Assembly: GCA_015039365.1 (NCBI GenBank)
Contig: WION01000408.1
Coordinates: forward strand, 1-47,077
Source of the DNA: Amanita rubescens
Taxonomy: Eukaryota; Basidiomycota; Agaricomycetes; Agaricales; Amanitaceae
Direction: 5' to 3'
DNA length: 47,077 nucleotides
In this document: positions 21,395 through 31,920 of the stretch, piece by piece
Layout of the letters: each line of letters begins with the position of its first letter
How positions within the stretch are numbered: position 1 is the first letter of the stretch
The notes under the pieces: model-generated
Databases searched by the model: none
The model's input: only the letters and a program-made list of their open reading frames with translations
Told to the model about the DNA's origin: nothing
Made by a program: the position numbers and the translations under genes

Positions 21395-22859
21395 CTATAT
21401 TTTTAGCCACTCATGCTGCAGTAATTCCTTTGCCCTCTCTCGTTCCACCGGATTCAGTCGTAACATCGCCCGCAAGAAAGAGGCGCATAATGGCAACTCA
21501 CTCTCATCGATATTATATATCCCAAGGATGGCCTCGATATTTTTTGCACCGTTAGCTCTAAGACGTAGTTCACCTGGTGGATCAATCCTTCAGGCCTTCT
21601 ATCGCAAATCAATGAATAGATTACTTACCACTTTCAAAGAAATATTCATCGTATTTTGTCCCTCTCCGCACGACAGAGGGATCAAAGTCGCTGTCGACTA
21701 AAGGAGCCATGTGCGCAAGATGGTAAGCTTCAGGAGAATATGACTCCCCAGCACGAGGGTTGAATAGCCATCTCCCGGTTAGGAGCTCGAACACCTTTAG
21801 TTGAGGTTATTGTGAACAGCTCGACTTGCGTGGGTATGACCTACCAAACAGCCGAGATTCCATATATCGGCACTTTGGTCCCACCCACAACCAATGATGA
21901 CTTCAGGGGCGCGAAGAGCAACAGGTTGGATCATGTCTGCGTGAGTCCCATTGAAGAAGGCAGCTGAACGTTTGGAATGAGTCGTATGGGAGACAACGAG
22001 GAGGCGTTGCATTTCACCTGTGCCGAAATCTGTTAGTTTAACTTCGATGTTGGTCCCGGGGTCCTTTGCGTCGTCGGGAGTTATAGTTGCAATAAGACGA
22101 GATATCACAGGCTCTTGTGAATCAACTGTGTCTGTAACTGACTTCTCTTGCATCAGAGCTTCGATGACACTCAACGACGAGATGTGAATATTATCCAGCT
22201 TGAGGTCTATTCAGGAGTCTTCATCGAAAATCGGTTATGGGCGTAATGAACTCACCAGTATGGATAACTTCGCACTCACTATGCAAAAAATCCAGTGCCA
22301 AGAGGCATTGACTTGCAATTTTCTTGACCAGACGTGTCGGAAATCCACCACCACCAAGTTGATCCCTCAAGGACAATAAGGTGTTTCCGAGCACATCAGT
22401 CACAAGACAGAGATGATTGCCGTGGTTGCTAGTAAGATTAAAATGATCGCGCAGGCCAAGAACATGGGAAGAGCCCGGATGGTTTGAACTCGACCCTTGC
22501 TGTTGGATTTTCTCCAGGATCTCTCCCTCGCAAGAAACTTTCCCCTGCACCTCCGTTGCATGTGCTGAGAGAATCTTGACAGCCACATACTCATCTGTCC
22601 TTAGAAAAACAGGCTCAACCAGAGACGGTTTTAATTAAAACATGGCATACCTACTGTCTTTCGCCAGCCAAACATTGGAATGCCGCCCCCATCCCAGTTT
22701 TCTCAGAATCGTGTAACGGGCGTGAAGAGTGGCCCTGGGGGAAGGCGAGTAGTAGCCGCCCCGGTCCTTGGTGGCAAGACTAAGATTTTCTTCGGGCCAT
22801 GCTTGGGGTTTCGAGTGGATAGATGCCACTAACGTTTTCAGTTGGTTTCGAAAGCGCAT
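21395..22859 (-). CDS. SRPK-like serine/threonine protein kinase
   Basis: Five exons on the minus strand are 22859-22651, 22599-22256, 22206-21845, 21794-21629 and 21573-21395, giving 419 residues with all phases consistent. The order of motifs is GGYY then YTILRKLGWGRHSNVW (glycine-rich loop, residues 49-64), VAVK with Lys78, and HTDLKLDNI (catalytic loop, HTD in place of HRD, as in SRPKs). Then come LTDFGTGE (metal-binding DFG; most SRPKs have DLG), RAPEVIIG (APE), WDQSADIWNLGC and a closing subdomain XI Arg in LRLNPVERERAKELL, ending HEWLKI. The insert between the catalytic loop and DFG (about 60 residues, acidic) is the usual place of the SRPK spacer. SRPKs phosphorylate Arg-Ser repeat proteins in splicing, but many agaricomycete relatives have unknown targets. 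An in-frame non-ATG extension exists upstream; the ATG at 22859 is the first. Confidence 0.88.
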
Positions 22860-23178
22860 CACTGCGCTGGACGAGAAGAGCGGCAGCACAGCCAGACTTA
22901 TGTAAGCCGATCAGCCTGGTTCTTTCTTTCTTTTCTTTTTTCCGAATAAAACGGTTTGTATTGCATACGCCTTTACTCTAGTATGAGTACATGGCAAAGC
23001 CTGTTTGCCTAAGGATACCCTACGTATAGACGTAAAGAGGGGAGACCGGTGTCTTAGACTTGGCGAGATGGCGAGAGCGCCCAGTTTAAGAAACAAGTTG
23101 AAATTAAGGGCGTCGTAGAGTGGTCGCGGATGACCGTGTGCATATACTAGTGGCTAGATCAGTAGCGCCACGCATTAT
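22860..23178. other. Upstream region of the kinase gene
   Basis: The presumed promoter and 5' UTR of the kinase. A pyrimidine-rich run (TTCTTTCTTTCTTTTCTTTT) lies at 22920-22939. No other gene is seen. Confidence 0.4.
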
Positions 23179-23430
23179 GCGGGGGATGTCGATCATAATA
23201 TGTGTTTGGACTTGTTCATATTCTTCATATTCCATTGCGTGTTAGGCGGGGGATGTTGATCATAATATTCGGACCACGTGTTTGAACTTTGTTCATATTC
23301 TTCATATTCCGCTGCGTGTTAGGCGGCGGGAGTAATATTCGAACCACTTGTTTGAACTTTGCTCATATTCTTCATATCCCGCTGCGTGTTAGGCGGCGGC
23401 GGATACGGTCGCTCATAATATTCGACGCAC
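23179..23430. repeat. Tandem repeat, three to four imperfect units
   Basis: Units start at 23179, 23245, 23323 and 23393 and are about 66, 78, 70 and 38 nt long. Each contains GCGG(G/C)GG, a (C)ATAATATTCG stretch, TTTGAACTTTG, TTCATATTCTTCATATTCC and GCTGCGTGTTAG; the last unit stops after the TTCG stretch. The unit length varies by small indels. It is not coding in any frame. Confidence 0.8.
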
Positions 23431-23706
23431 GGACCTCCTGAAACCCAGGAACTGACCCCAAAAAAGGAAGATGACATCCAATGCTAGCCATAGTTAAAGG
23501 AGGTGCTCATGAAATGCCCCCGCATTCCATCTATTCCTTTCTATCCTCTATCATCATTTCATGACAAAAAAATTTCCACATGTCCACTGAGTGAGCGCTC
23601 TTTTGGCGAGGACATAATAGTTTTGATAATATATCAAACTAACCACATCCTTAGTTCAAATCAATCCAGAACGCTTCCAGTTGTCTGTCGTCTATGCAAA
23701 AGTGTC

Positions 23707-24327
23707 ATGGAAGAATTAATTCACGCCGTCGAGCCCAGCACTGAAGACGGCCACTCGGAAGATCTTGCCAGATTGCTTGGACGAGTAATATCCGTGTCAT
23801 CATGCAGCAGCGCATCAGCCACATGCCGTTTTTGCTTATTAGCTCCCATGATCATCGAGTAAGAATATCATTGTCATGAGCAGGACTGTTTATGACATGT
23901 CGACTGCAGCATCGCAGATCGTATACAACCCAGATACGATCGCACGTTAGAAGAACGCGTGCTCCTCAATTGGATACGCCAACTCAAAGCTATCCGCGAG
24001 GAATCCACGGAAGATCTTCCAAACAGCTGCCGCATTCTAAAAGAGCAGCTGGAGGTGAGGATACGCCAAGCCTACAATCGGCATGACCTAACATTAACCT
24101 ACTAGTTAATCGTGGATGTTCGAGGGAATCGACCAACAAACTCACCGTCCTCCCAGAGCGCAGGCATGCTTGACGGTGCTCACGATCTGAGGATCGAGGG
24201 GGGAAATATCACTAATGTTGCCGGTTCTTCCAACTTGCTCGTTTTCATAAAGCAGGAGTCGGATATAAGCATGCGTAACGCGTTGATCGTGTTGTTTTTA
24301 GCATTTCTTGTCTTTAGTCTGTTATGA
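23707..24327 (+). CDS. Small tail-anchored protein with a GG-x-ITNVAG motif
   Basis: Three exons (23707-23858, 23910-24054, 24106-24327) join in phase to give 172 residues, starting MEELIHAVEPS. The middle is helical and charged (LEERVLLNWIRQLKAI, RILKEQLE). It is followed by a Ser/Pro linker, then GAHDLRIEGGNITNVAGSS, a short alternating motif of a type that recurs in basidiomycete proteins linked to STAND/NACHT systems. The last 16-18 residues (NALIVLFLAFLVFSLL) are a hydrophobic tail ending at the stop, as in tail-anchored membrane proteins. No enzyme domain is seen. The gene sits between the repeat at 23.2-23.4 kb and a decayed oxidase. Function is unknown; a membrane adaptor is an inference. 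Confidence 0.55.
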
Positions 24328-25059
24328 TGAGAGCTGTATTTGTGTTCGTGAGATGAAGATAACATTGCATCACGTCGCGATGGTCACGCTCGTTACATCT
24401 CTCCCACAGTTCGAGGACCGATGCTCGCGTTGCTTTGTGCACGTTATTGTAAAAAAAATTATATCGCGCGAAATATTGTCATTGCGTCCCATGACTAGCT
24501 CAATTGAATGTTGTTACGGTGCGTTTACCTTTTCAATTCCATGACTTGGCTCATTTCTGGAGCAGCGCCGTAAAATACCTCATAAGTTGAATCTTAATCC
24601 TTCAAAATTAAGCAGTGCAGATTCCCTAGACCCATTGACTAAGAAATCTCGGTTCGCGAACTTACATGAAGTGACTCAAATATACTATGCGCACAAGTTG
24701 ATGCCGTTCCCAGTTGTAGTTGACGTATGGCGGGTGAGTATGCGAATCCATCTTCCTAATTTCGGCTGATGAATATCACCGAACCCGGTCAGGTTATACC
24801 CAAGAAGAATCAGCTCAAAATACCTGTTGAAGGAGAGTTGGTCCGGCGTAGAGGGGCTGTATGGACTAGATATAGACGCAGAAGCGACCAGGATGTTGAG
24901 GGAGTTACTGGTTATAAATGGTATGTATCACGCTTGTTCAACAAGTGTTGCGGCTGAAATTCTTTCTTTCATAGGTTCTAACTGCAAAATCGAACACTAG
25001 CCCTTCGATGTTAAAGTACAAGTAATGCATTTCTAAACGACACCAATGTGACTCGGACA
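24328..25059. other. Region with possible decayed exons
   Basis: Two stretches read like protein: 24587-24733 (LDPLTKKSRFANLHEVTQIY, then a GTGAGT donor) and, after an AG at 24791, about 24792-24919 (VIPKKNQLKIPVEGELVRRR, then GTATGT). They could be two exons of an unidentified gene. No start, stop or family can be assigned. Confidence 0.25.
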
Positions 25060-25870
25060 ATTGGCTTATCGGTTGGCTGCAAACTCGTATTTGGCCACAC
25101 TGGCGTCCGCGCCTCGCCTGCCCTTTGGGCAGAGAGGGGACCTGCGGCCAGGGGTACAGTATAACAAAATGGCCTTGCGGTGGACACCGTCACGGCGTTT
25201 GAAATGTCGTAACCGTCACAGAACTTTCGGATTCATTTCACAATTATTTTATTACGATGGTCCGAAACCTGAAGATGCGTTCAAAGATGTTTACGAAGCA
25301 ACTACCGCCGTGATCTCATTCAAAGCACTGGGAGCAACATTACTCAAACGTGAGTCGAATGTGACGCGTGCACGTAGTAACATACTGAACGATTGACGTA
25401 TCTAGTCTTAGAGATGCCTTCAGCACAATCCCTTTATTGCGAAACTCCCCGGCAGTCCTGGAAGCAACCGAGAAAGAATTAGTTTTAAAATGGGCACAAT
25501 TTCTGTGACCTTGCTCTCACTTCACAACAGCGCGCGTGTAATGAACTGTCAGCTGTCTTCATGTCATACAACCATCGAGCCATTCCTGCCCAGCATTCTC
25601 CATCACAGCGAAGAACCGACTGCATATCCGGGATTATATCTACTACGCGTGGGCTGCGGAGCGTCAAGATAAGGTCACGTTCAAGGGCCTCAGAGACGCA
25701 ACGCATTCGCGACGTCATATTGCTGTATACCCTTTTTGATACGCCACTGGAAATGTATGGGGATAACGTCGGCAAGCTGCAGGAACTTGAACTGAAGAAA
25801 CGGATTGACCCTTTGAATTCTCGAACGTGATGGGATTGGCTAGAGGGTTTAAGTTCGCATCGTCGGAATT
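25060..25870 (+). pseudogene. Decayed BBE-like oxidase relic
   Basis: Scattered but ordered pieces of the family are visible: an exon 5-like segment (AVDTVTAFEM) near 25170-25205, exon 9 (QLFYYDGPKPE) near 25240-25275 and exon 10 (LRDAFSTIPLLRNSPAVLEA) near 25408-25470. Exon 11 follows: IEPFLPSILHHSEEPTAYPG near 25575-25635, then DTPLEMYGDNVGKLQELE near 25739-25792, with a broken DP.NVMGL end. Exons 1-3 and most of 4 and 6-8 are missing or unrecognisable, and the pieces are in different frames. It is much older than the other copies. Confidence 0.75.
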
Positions 25871-27939
25871 TGAGGAGGCTTAGGATTTCATGGAAGATAT
25901 GGCTTTTGTATTGTAGCGAACTTCTGTTCCCGCAGCAGATTTCGACAAAGGGGGCAATGTAGCATAAACAGAGACAAATAGATGTATTTTTATCACTTCT
26001 ACGCAACACACTCTTTACAGTTGACACACCGCACACGCTGATCATGGAAGATAGTCGTTATCTGAATCTCGAAAAAGTTCATAACATTCAGGCTAACTAG
26101 TGTCGGCAAGCCACCAAATGCGATCTCGCTTGTCCGGTATCACTAGTCATCCAACCGTGCCATGCACTGCCTCTATCTCGCTATGGGGTAAGTACCATGC
26201 TGTGGATGTTAAAACGTACTCAATCCAACGCCATATAGGCAAAATATTTGCGCTGCTTTGATAGCTCTAACATGTAACAGCCTGCATGCACCATCAATCT
26301 CGGCGGGTCTGAGAAGGATGTCAGTGCCATCTATATCATCACGTACAATGGCACTCAATTTGCATTTCTTTGGGGTGGGCTATACGAGCGTTGTGAGGGA
26401 AGACGGGTACAGAGGTGAGTATCGAGTACCAAGTTATTTACTTGATGATAACGGAAAGCGATTCTATACGATAAGACACTGGTGGAGATGAACTAGCCTG
26501 CGCAAGTGGGAGAATGACCGTAATCGCAGAATTTCAGCCTTTCGAACCGGTCGCAGACATAGCCAATGTTCATTTTCCTGACGTTTGATGGCCGATGGGT
26601 TAACGTTATGCTTTCACATTCGCGTCTAATCATGGGAAGGTTTAGGCATGCACTAAATAACCGCCCATATGTTTATTCCCATCTCGTAGTATTATCACAA
26701 GTCTTTTATTATGATAACTCCTTTCCCCATCTCAGGGTACCAGGCTTGGTTGAATTCGCTCATCCGACCCTACCAATTGGCAATAATTCCACCATCGACT
26801 ATGGTATGACGCTTCTACTTTGATTGAATGTTCTGCTTCTAATCGTCCCGATTTAACTGCGCAGTCCACGGTAGTGCCCTATTACTGGAATACATTCTTC
26901 GTACTGGATCTCGTCAGCGATTTACACCGCCGTGCTCTGATTTATCTTCCCCTATTTCGTACGGTCCGGGTCCTACTTACCGCAAAATCTATCTTCCTCT
27001 TGACAACTCACTTGTATCTATCTCGAAGGGATAATGATTATTGCATCACATTGCCACCATGCGATGGGTTAAGATGCCCTAACACCGCTTTCCTAACTCG
27101 AGCGCTGTGTATGGACAAGACTCCGGAGTCACTCTTCCTTTCACACTACGAAGGGGTTTCAGGGATTCATACAGAGCCAGGAGCTAGAAGGCCTGGGATT
27201 GATGGAAGACACTGATTGTAATCGCTTCAATCAACATAATGATTAATCTGGGATGGTCCAGCGCTAGGACATAATATAATCCGACAAGGGCGCGCTGTTC
27301 ACTAGCACTGCCCGAATCTCTTGATGGTCGCCGTCGGTGAGAGTCCGAGTCAACGGAGCAATCAACGATTCAATTGATTTACACAACTGGGAACTCTAAA
27401 ATCAAGTCCAAACTATCGAACTCACCGTCGTTGGTTTTATAGGAGCTCAAAGACTCGAAAAGGCTTGACGGAGTATGATAACCACCGACGCATCTGCATC
27501 AATGAATGATAGACGGGAACTTGACGGGGCCGCAATAAGCGAAGAACATGCTGCCCCATTAGACTCAGAGTAATACGTAATCAGACTCAGGATATGATTG
27601 ATGCCCCTTGCTAATAATACCGCCGGTGAGCCTCCTGTCATGTGGCGTCCATTCTCTACTCACGATCTGTAGTTTTAGGTACTACACTCGCAGGCATATG
27701 GGACAACGGTGTGATCCGTACAACGATGTGTCCGCCACGATTCCATTCCTGGTATGACTAAATGTCTTTTCTGAATTTATCCCCTTCTTATCGGGAACGT
27801 AGAATCTAGTTACGACTCGTGTCATTTATCATGACAACATATTTTCTACATCGGGCTATACACGTTGTCTGCGTGTGTTTGCCGAGCGCAACAGGCTTAT
27901 AAAGGGCGGAACGCCCATGTTGTCAGACCATTTGTAGAC
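25871..27939. other. Largely non-coding stretch with a possible oxidase relic
   Basis: A segment at about 26690-26810 (QVFYYDNSFP and PGLVEF) resembles exon 9 of the BBE-like family and may be another relic. Nothing else in these 2 kb shows a family signature; open frames are short on both strands. The last 45 nt contain the TATA box of copy 8. Confidence 0.35.
27898..27904 (+). promoter_or_regulatory. TATA box of BBE-like copy 8
   Basis: TATAAAG starts 42 nt before the ATG at 27940, matching the spacing in copies 5 and 6. Confidence 0.6.
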
Positions 27940-29944
27940 ATGAGGGGCCTCCTTCGTAGTCTCCCGAAAGCCAGCTTAATCCTGGGTTTTGCCTCACTCT
28001 TATACCATAAAGTCGTTCCTATAATATACCCGGAAGCTAATGTTTCTTCGCGCGCATGTAATGCCATCGCATCAGCAATATCGGCTCAAAGCAATGTATT
28101 CCACCCAGGTAAGCTCAAACATGGTGAAGAGTTTGATCACCATTTGACAGATTTGAAGGCACGGAGATTTATGAAAAGGATATTTATCACTGGGCGTCAT
28201 CAAGTACCCAGAAATCTATATGTACGGTAGAACCAGGAACTGTGGAGGATGTCGGCAAAATCGTGCGCTTTACCTCTTCCATCTCTGAAATTATCTGATC
28301 CCTCTATACCAGCTGCAAATCGTAGGCCAGATGCGCGTTCCATTCGGCGTACGATTGTATTCCTATATCGTTTGACAGAACGTTTACGTGGCCCGTAACA
28401 GGTCAAGAGCGGTGGTCATACCTCGAATCTTAACTTCTCCTCAACCGAGGGTGTATTAATCGCTTTGTATCGATTCAACGAAGTCAAATATGATCCTGTA
28501 TCCCAGACAGCGGCCATTGGGACGGGGTTAATATTTGATGACGTATATGCGGCCTTGGCACCACATAATGTTAGTGTGTTGGGAGCGCGAGTGACGGGAA
28601 TTGGCGTGGGTGGCTTTGTTCTAGGTGGTGGTGAGCAGATTGCATCTTTCAACACGAGGATACATGACATGGTGTTAGGATATTCGTGGAAAACCAACCA
28701 ATATGGACTGGCTATTGACACGATCACGGCGTATGAGCTAGTGAAACCGGACGGGAATGTAGTAACAGTGACAGAGGCTTCTGATCCCGAGCTCTTCTTT
28801 GGTCTCAAGGTCGTTCTTTTTTATGGTCATTTTTCTTTGAGCTTACTCAGATCGCTGAACAGGGTGGTTTCAATAACTTCGTAAGAGTCATGATACACGA
28901 AAAGGAATGACCGTAACTTCTCAAAGGGAGTCGTGACACGCGTGATAATGAGAACTTATCCACAGACGCCGGTCTGGGTACGTAATCTTCAGTTGCTTGG
29001 GCCAGCACACTGACTGATTCTCGACCAGGGAGGCCTAATTACGTACACGAAAAGTTCAATTCCTGAGGTTTCAGCGGCAGTTATCAAGTTCAGCGAGACT
29101 AATACCGATCCAAAAGCAAATATTATCTCTGGATATGACTGTGTCTTGACTGAGGTATCATCCATATTATCTCTCGCTTTCGATCAAATCATCATAGCTC
29201 TTTCAGCCTGTCGTCACCCAGTTCCTCTTCTATGACGATCCAGTACCGCCTCCAGGGCTATTTGACGACTTCCTAAATACACCTGCACTGATAAGTGACC
29301 TTGGCACGAGAAGCCTCTACGAGTATCTTCGACTCAGTTCTAGCAATGTGTCGGCCGACGTCAAGTAGGAATATTATTTTCGCTTCCACGAACGTGTTTA
29401 ATGACTATGACCAGCCTCGCCGGTGTTTTCCACACCGTTCCACTACTCAAATATTCAGCGGTGGTCATGGACACTATATACGAAGAGCTTACCGTAAGTA
29501 TTGCGAACATGTTGCTTGGCTCTAACCTGATAAATTGCACCCCGATAGGGCTTTTGCGACGCTCTCGTTCTAGACAGCGCGCCGTTTGTTTCATATGATA
29601 TTGAACCATTCCTTCCCTCCATTCTCAGCCACAATACGGAGCCGACTGCGTATCCACCTTCACGGGCTACAGTCTATATGCCTTTGAATATCTACTTCGC
29701 ATGGGCAATCGATGCTTTCGACACCGAAATTTTCGACGCTATCAAACAGAGTGCAACACGCATCCGCAACGCAGCGCTTGCGGAAGGTCAGAACATAGCT
29801 AATGCCCCGTTATATCCCAACTATGCTATCTTTGATACTCCCTTGGATAAAATATATGGAAGTAACGTCGACAGACTCAAGGCGTTGAAGCGAAAGATAG
29901 ACCCATCTAATGTGATGGGACTCGCAGGGGGGTTCAAGTTCTGA
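27940..29944 (+). CDS. Secreted BBE-like FAD-linked oxidase, copy 8
   Basis: Exons are 27940-28108, 28159-28262, 28313-28348, 28402-28630, 28679-28809, 28863-28880, 28927-28977, 29029-29154, 29207-29364, 29415-29493 and 29549-29944, giving 498 residues with consistent phases. The N terminus is basic then hydrophobic (ASLILGFASLLY), fitting a signal peptide or signal anchor. KSGGHT provides His109 for covalent FAD; GIGVGGFVLGGG and GYSWKTNQYGL follow. The C terminus has LYPNYA, IYGSNV and IDPSNVMGL. Exons 10 and 11 are two and one codons longer than in copies 2-5, a feature shared with 6 and 7, so these three form a subgroup. No lesion is seen. The substrate is unknown. Confidence 0.88.
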
Positions 29945-30335
29945 CCGGGAAGGGGCTGGATGCTTTGAAGCTAGTTGTACATACGTGTTTTATTATGTAA
30001 AAAATGTCATAATGGGAAGAACTTCCTACGCAAACTATGAACCTCCTGTTCGATAGTATGCAACAATTTTGGTCCTGGTTGCGTGAACAAGGCACTAGCT
30101 CTATTGTCTACGTGCAATCATATTGAGTTGGGATGACAACAAAGTAAAATGGTATATATCGTGAAAAGATTGTTATAAACCTATCCGCAAGTTGAAGGTA
30201 TGTATCAAGAGGGTACCGTCGCATGTCCGTCATCATGTTGGAAGTCCGTGAGCCGCTAGCAAAATGTCATAAAGGATTGTATTGGTCGGTTTAAGGGTAA
30301 CAGTTGGTCAAAAATCAAGTTCCTATATTCGAATG
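29945..30335. other. Intergenic region, convergent 3' ends
   Basis: AT-rich sequence between the stop of copy 8 (plus) and the stop of the NCYWF gene (minus). No gene is seen. Confidence 0.5.
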
Positions 30336-31543
30336 TTAGCTGATCGCTTGGGGAATAGCTGTGCCCCTACCTTCGGCTTGAGCGAGCCTGGCCTCAAGCT
30401 CCGCGATGCGACGCTCCATTTCTATCTTCTGCTTCTTCTCCTCTTCAATGCGTTTCTCCAATTGCTCTGCGCGTTTCCTCTCCGCCTCTGCCTGCTGCTT
30501 AGCCTCTATAGCATATTTGTTGTTCGGATTGTGAATCATCGCATCAATCTGCCAAAATACGCGCGTTGAGTTAGGTATGATGGTTTCGGGACCAATAAAC
30601 ATACCCTCTGTTGAAAATTGTCTCGCATTCTTTGATACTTTCTGTCCAGTTCGGGAAACTCGACTTCTTTGTAGACCTTTCCTCCCTTAATCCCTAGCCA
30701 GGACCATCTACCTTGCAGATCCCTCGTTGCAAGGTCCGGACGATCGCAGAGGAAATTTATCTTGAGTATTTCCGAAGTGATGTAGCAGAACCAATAACAG
30801 TTGGTCGCCGTCAAGTTATATACCCTGGAGTAATCGCTGACTGTATGAGCAAGGACAATGAGGTCGACGAGAGTGGGAAGCTTATGGTTTTCGTCGCTTT
30901 TAAACACGATGTGCTCGACTGGGACTTGCTTAACATTGAAATTGGAGGGTTTGATAACGGAGATCTGGTCTAGAGCCCTTTTTTGGAACTTTTCCTGGTC
31001 CTTCTCCTTTGCACTGTCCTCGTTCGCTGGGGTGGCGTCGACAGGGGGGGTATTTCCTCTGAGCGAGCCTCGAACGATGTTTTGGCCTATTGACTTGATT
31101 ACGGAGTCCCAGGATCGACGCTCGATGCGGAGGAGGATCGTATTTTGATAGTCGTCGGAGAGTGTGGCGACGAGGTATTCGTGCCTGACATTGGTCTTCT
31201 TGTCTTTGTAAGTACGTATTGCGACCACTTGCCAACGACGTTGAGAGAGGTGCTGCGTCTCTGGCTCGGCGTACAGCATTCTCAAACGATCAACGTAGCT
31301 GTCGACGAATCGATATCCATGCCTTATAGGCAGGAACTCTTCAGCGTTCTCGGGGGTGTTGTATGGCGCCTTCATGGTTCGGAAGTAGCTGAACACGGTC
31401 TTGATAATAGAGCGAAGGCGGACAGAAAGCGGCACTTTATATGATATTCGTAGGATAGGTTTGCTGATATTTGCAGACTCTTCCTGTGGCGCGTCTGAGC
31501 CGCTGGCTTGCGGCTGTTGCTCTGTCATGATTTCATTATTCAT
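30336..31543 (-). CDS. Hypothetical NCYWF-motif protein with C-terminal coiled coil
   Basis: Two exons on the minus strand, 31543-30605 and 30548-30336, joined at phase 0 across a 56-nt intron, give 383 residues. The acidic N terminus (MNNEIMTEQQPQ) is followed by a globular part with VVAIRTYKDKKTNVRHEYLV and PVEHIVFKS. It also contains YNLTATNCYWFCYIT, a conserved Asn-Cys motif seen in many uncharacterised agaricomycete proteins. The last ~60 residues are a strong coiled coil (AEAERKRAEQLEKRIEEEKK). The Asn-Cys motif after a His recalls papain-like LRAT/PPPDE folds, but that is only a suggestion. An upstream in-frame ATG at 31651 would add a Cys-rich stretch that looks less like protein; I prefer 31543 or 31528. 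Confidence 0.7.
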
Positions 31544-31659
31544 GCAGTTGTCTTCCCCGAAACAGCGAAACGGAAGGAAGCAATACGGCGAACAACACGG
31601 CGGTTGTTGTGGAACAAAGGCTGCATGAGAACATTCAGTTCGCGCGACCATATTAGGAC

Positions 31660-31920
31660 TCGATACAGACCTCTCCACGTTTGTTGAACGTGTAAGGCGA
31701 AATAAATCACGTCACCGGCAACTTTTTCCCGTTCAGGAGCTTTGGCACAACCAAACGCAGTTACGGCTTCAGATAAGGCGCCCACGAATCGGTTGGCCTG
31801 GGATAGCCTTCGTTGTTTCCAAGGGAAGGTCCAAAAAACCAGTTGTGGGACAAGGTTTGGGCGGTTTGGACAATTGTCGCGGAGTTCATTTGTGTGATGT
31901 ACCTGAGAACACTAGCACAA
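31660..31920 (-). CDS. Possible upstream exon or gene fragment
   Basis: A minus-strand open segment reads protein-like (VAGDVIYFALHVQQTWRGLY and VGALSEAVTAFG) but has no ATG in its frame. An overlapping frame from the ATG at 31890 encodes a 40-residue peptide instead. It may be the remnant of a gene, or a 5' exon of the NCYWF gene with an unrecognised splice. Confidence 0.25.

Noticed and set aside
22912..23178. CRISPR-like or transposon ends near the tandem repeat
   Set aside because: The repeat units are adjacent with no spacers, and no inverted termini or transposase frames are present; this is a eukaryotic minisatellite-like tract.
25485..26045. Minus-strand open frame of 186 codons
   Set aside because: It runs antisense to recognisable oxidase exons 10-11 of the relic and is Ser/Cys/Arg rich without motifs.
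2310..29944. Secondary-metabolite gene cluster
   Set aside because: The oxidases are paralogues of one family, there is no synthase, transporter or pathway regulator, and the P450 is a catabolic-type pseudogene 11 kb away.
30713..31444. Several plus frames of 75-99 codons
   Set aside because: They are antisense to the intact NCYWF gene.
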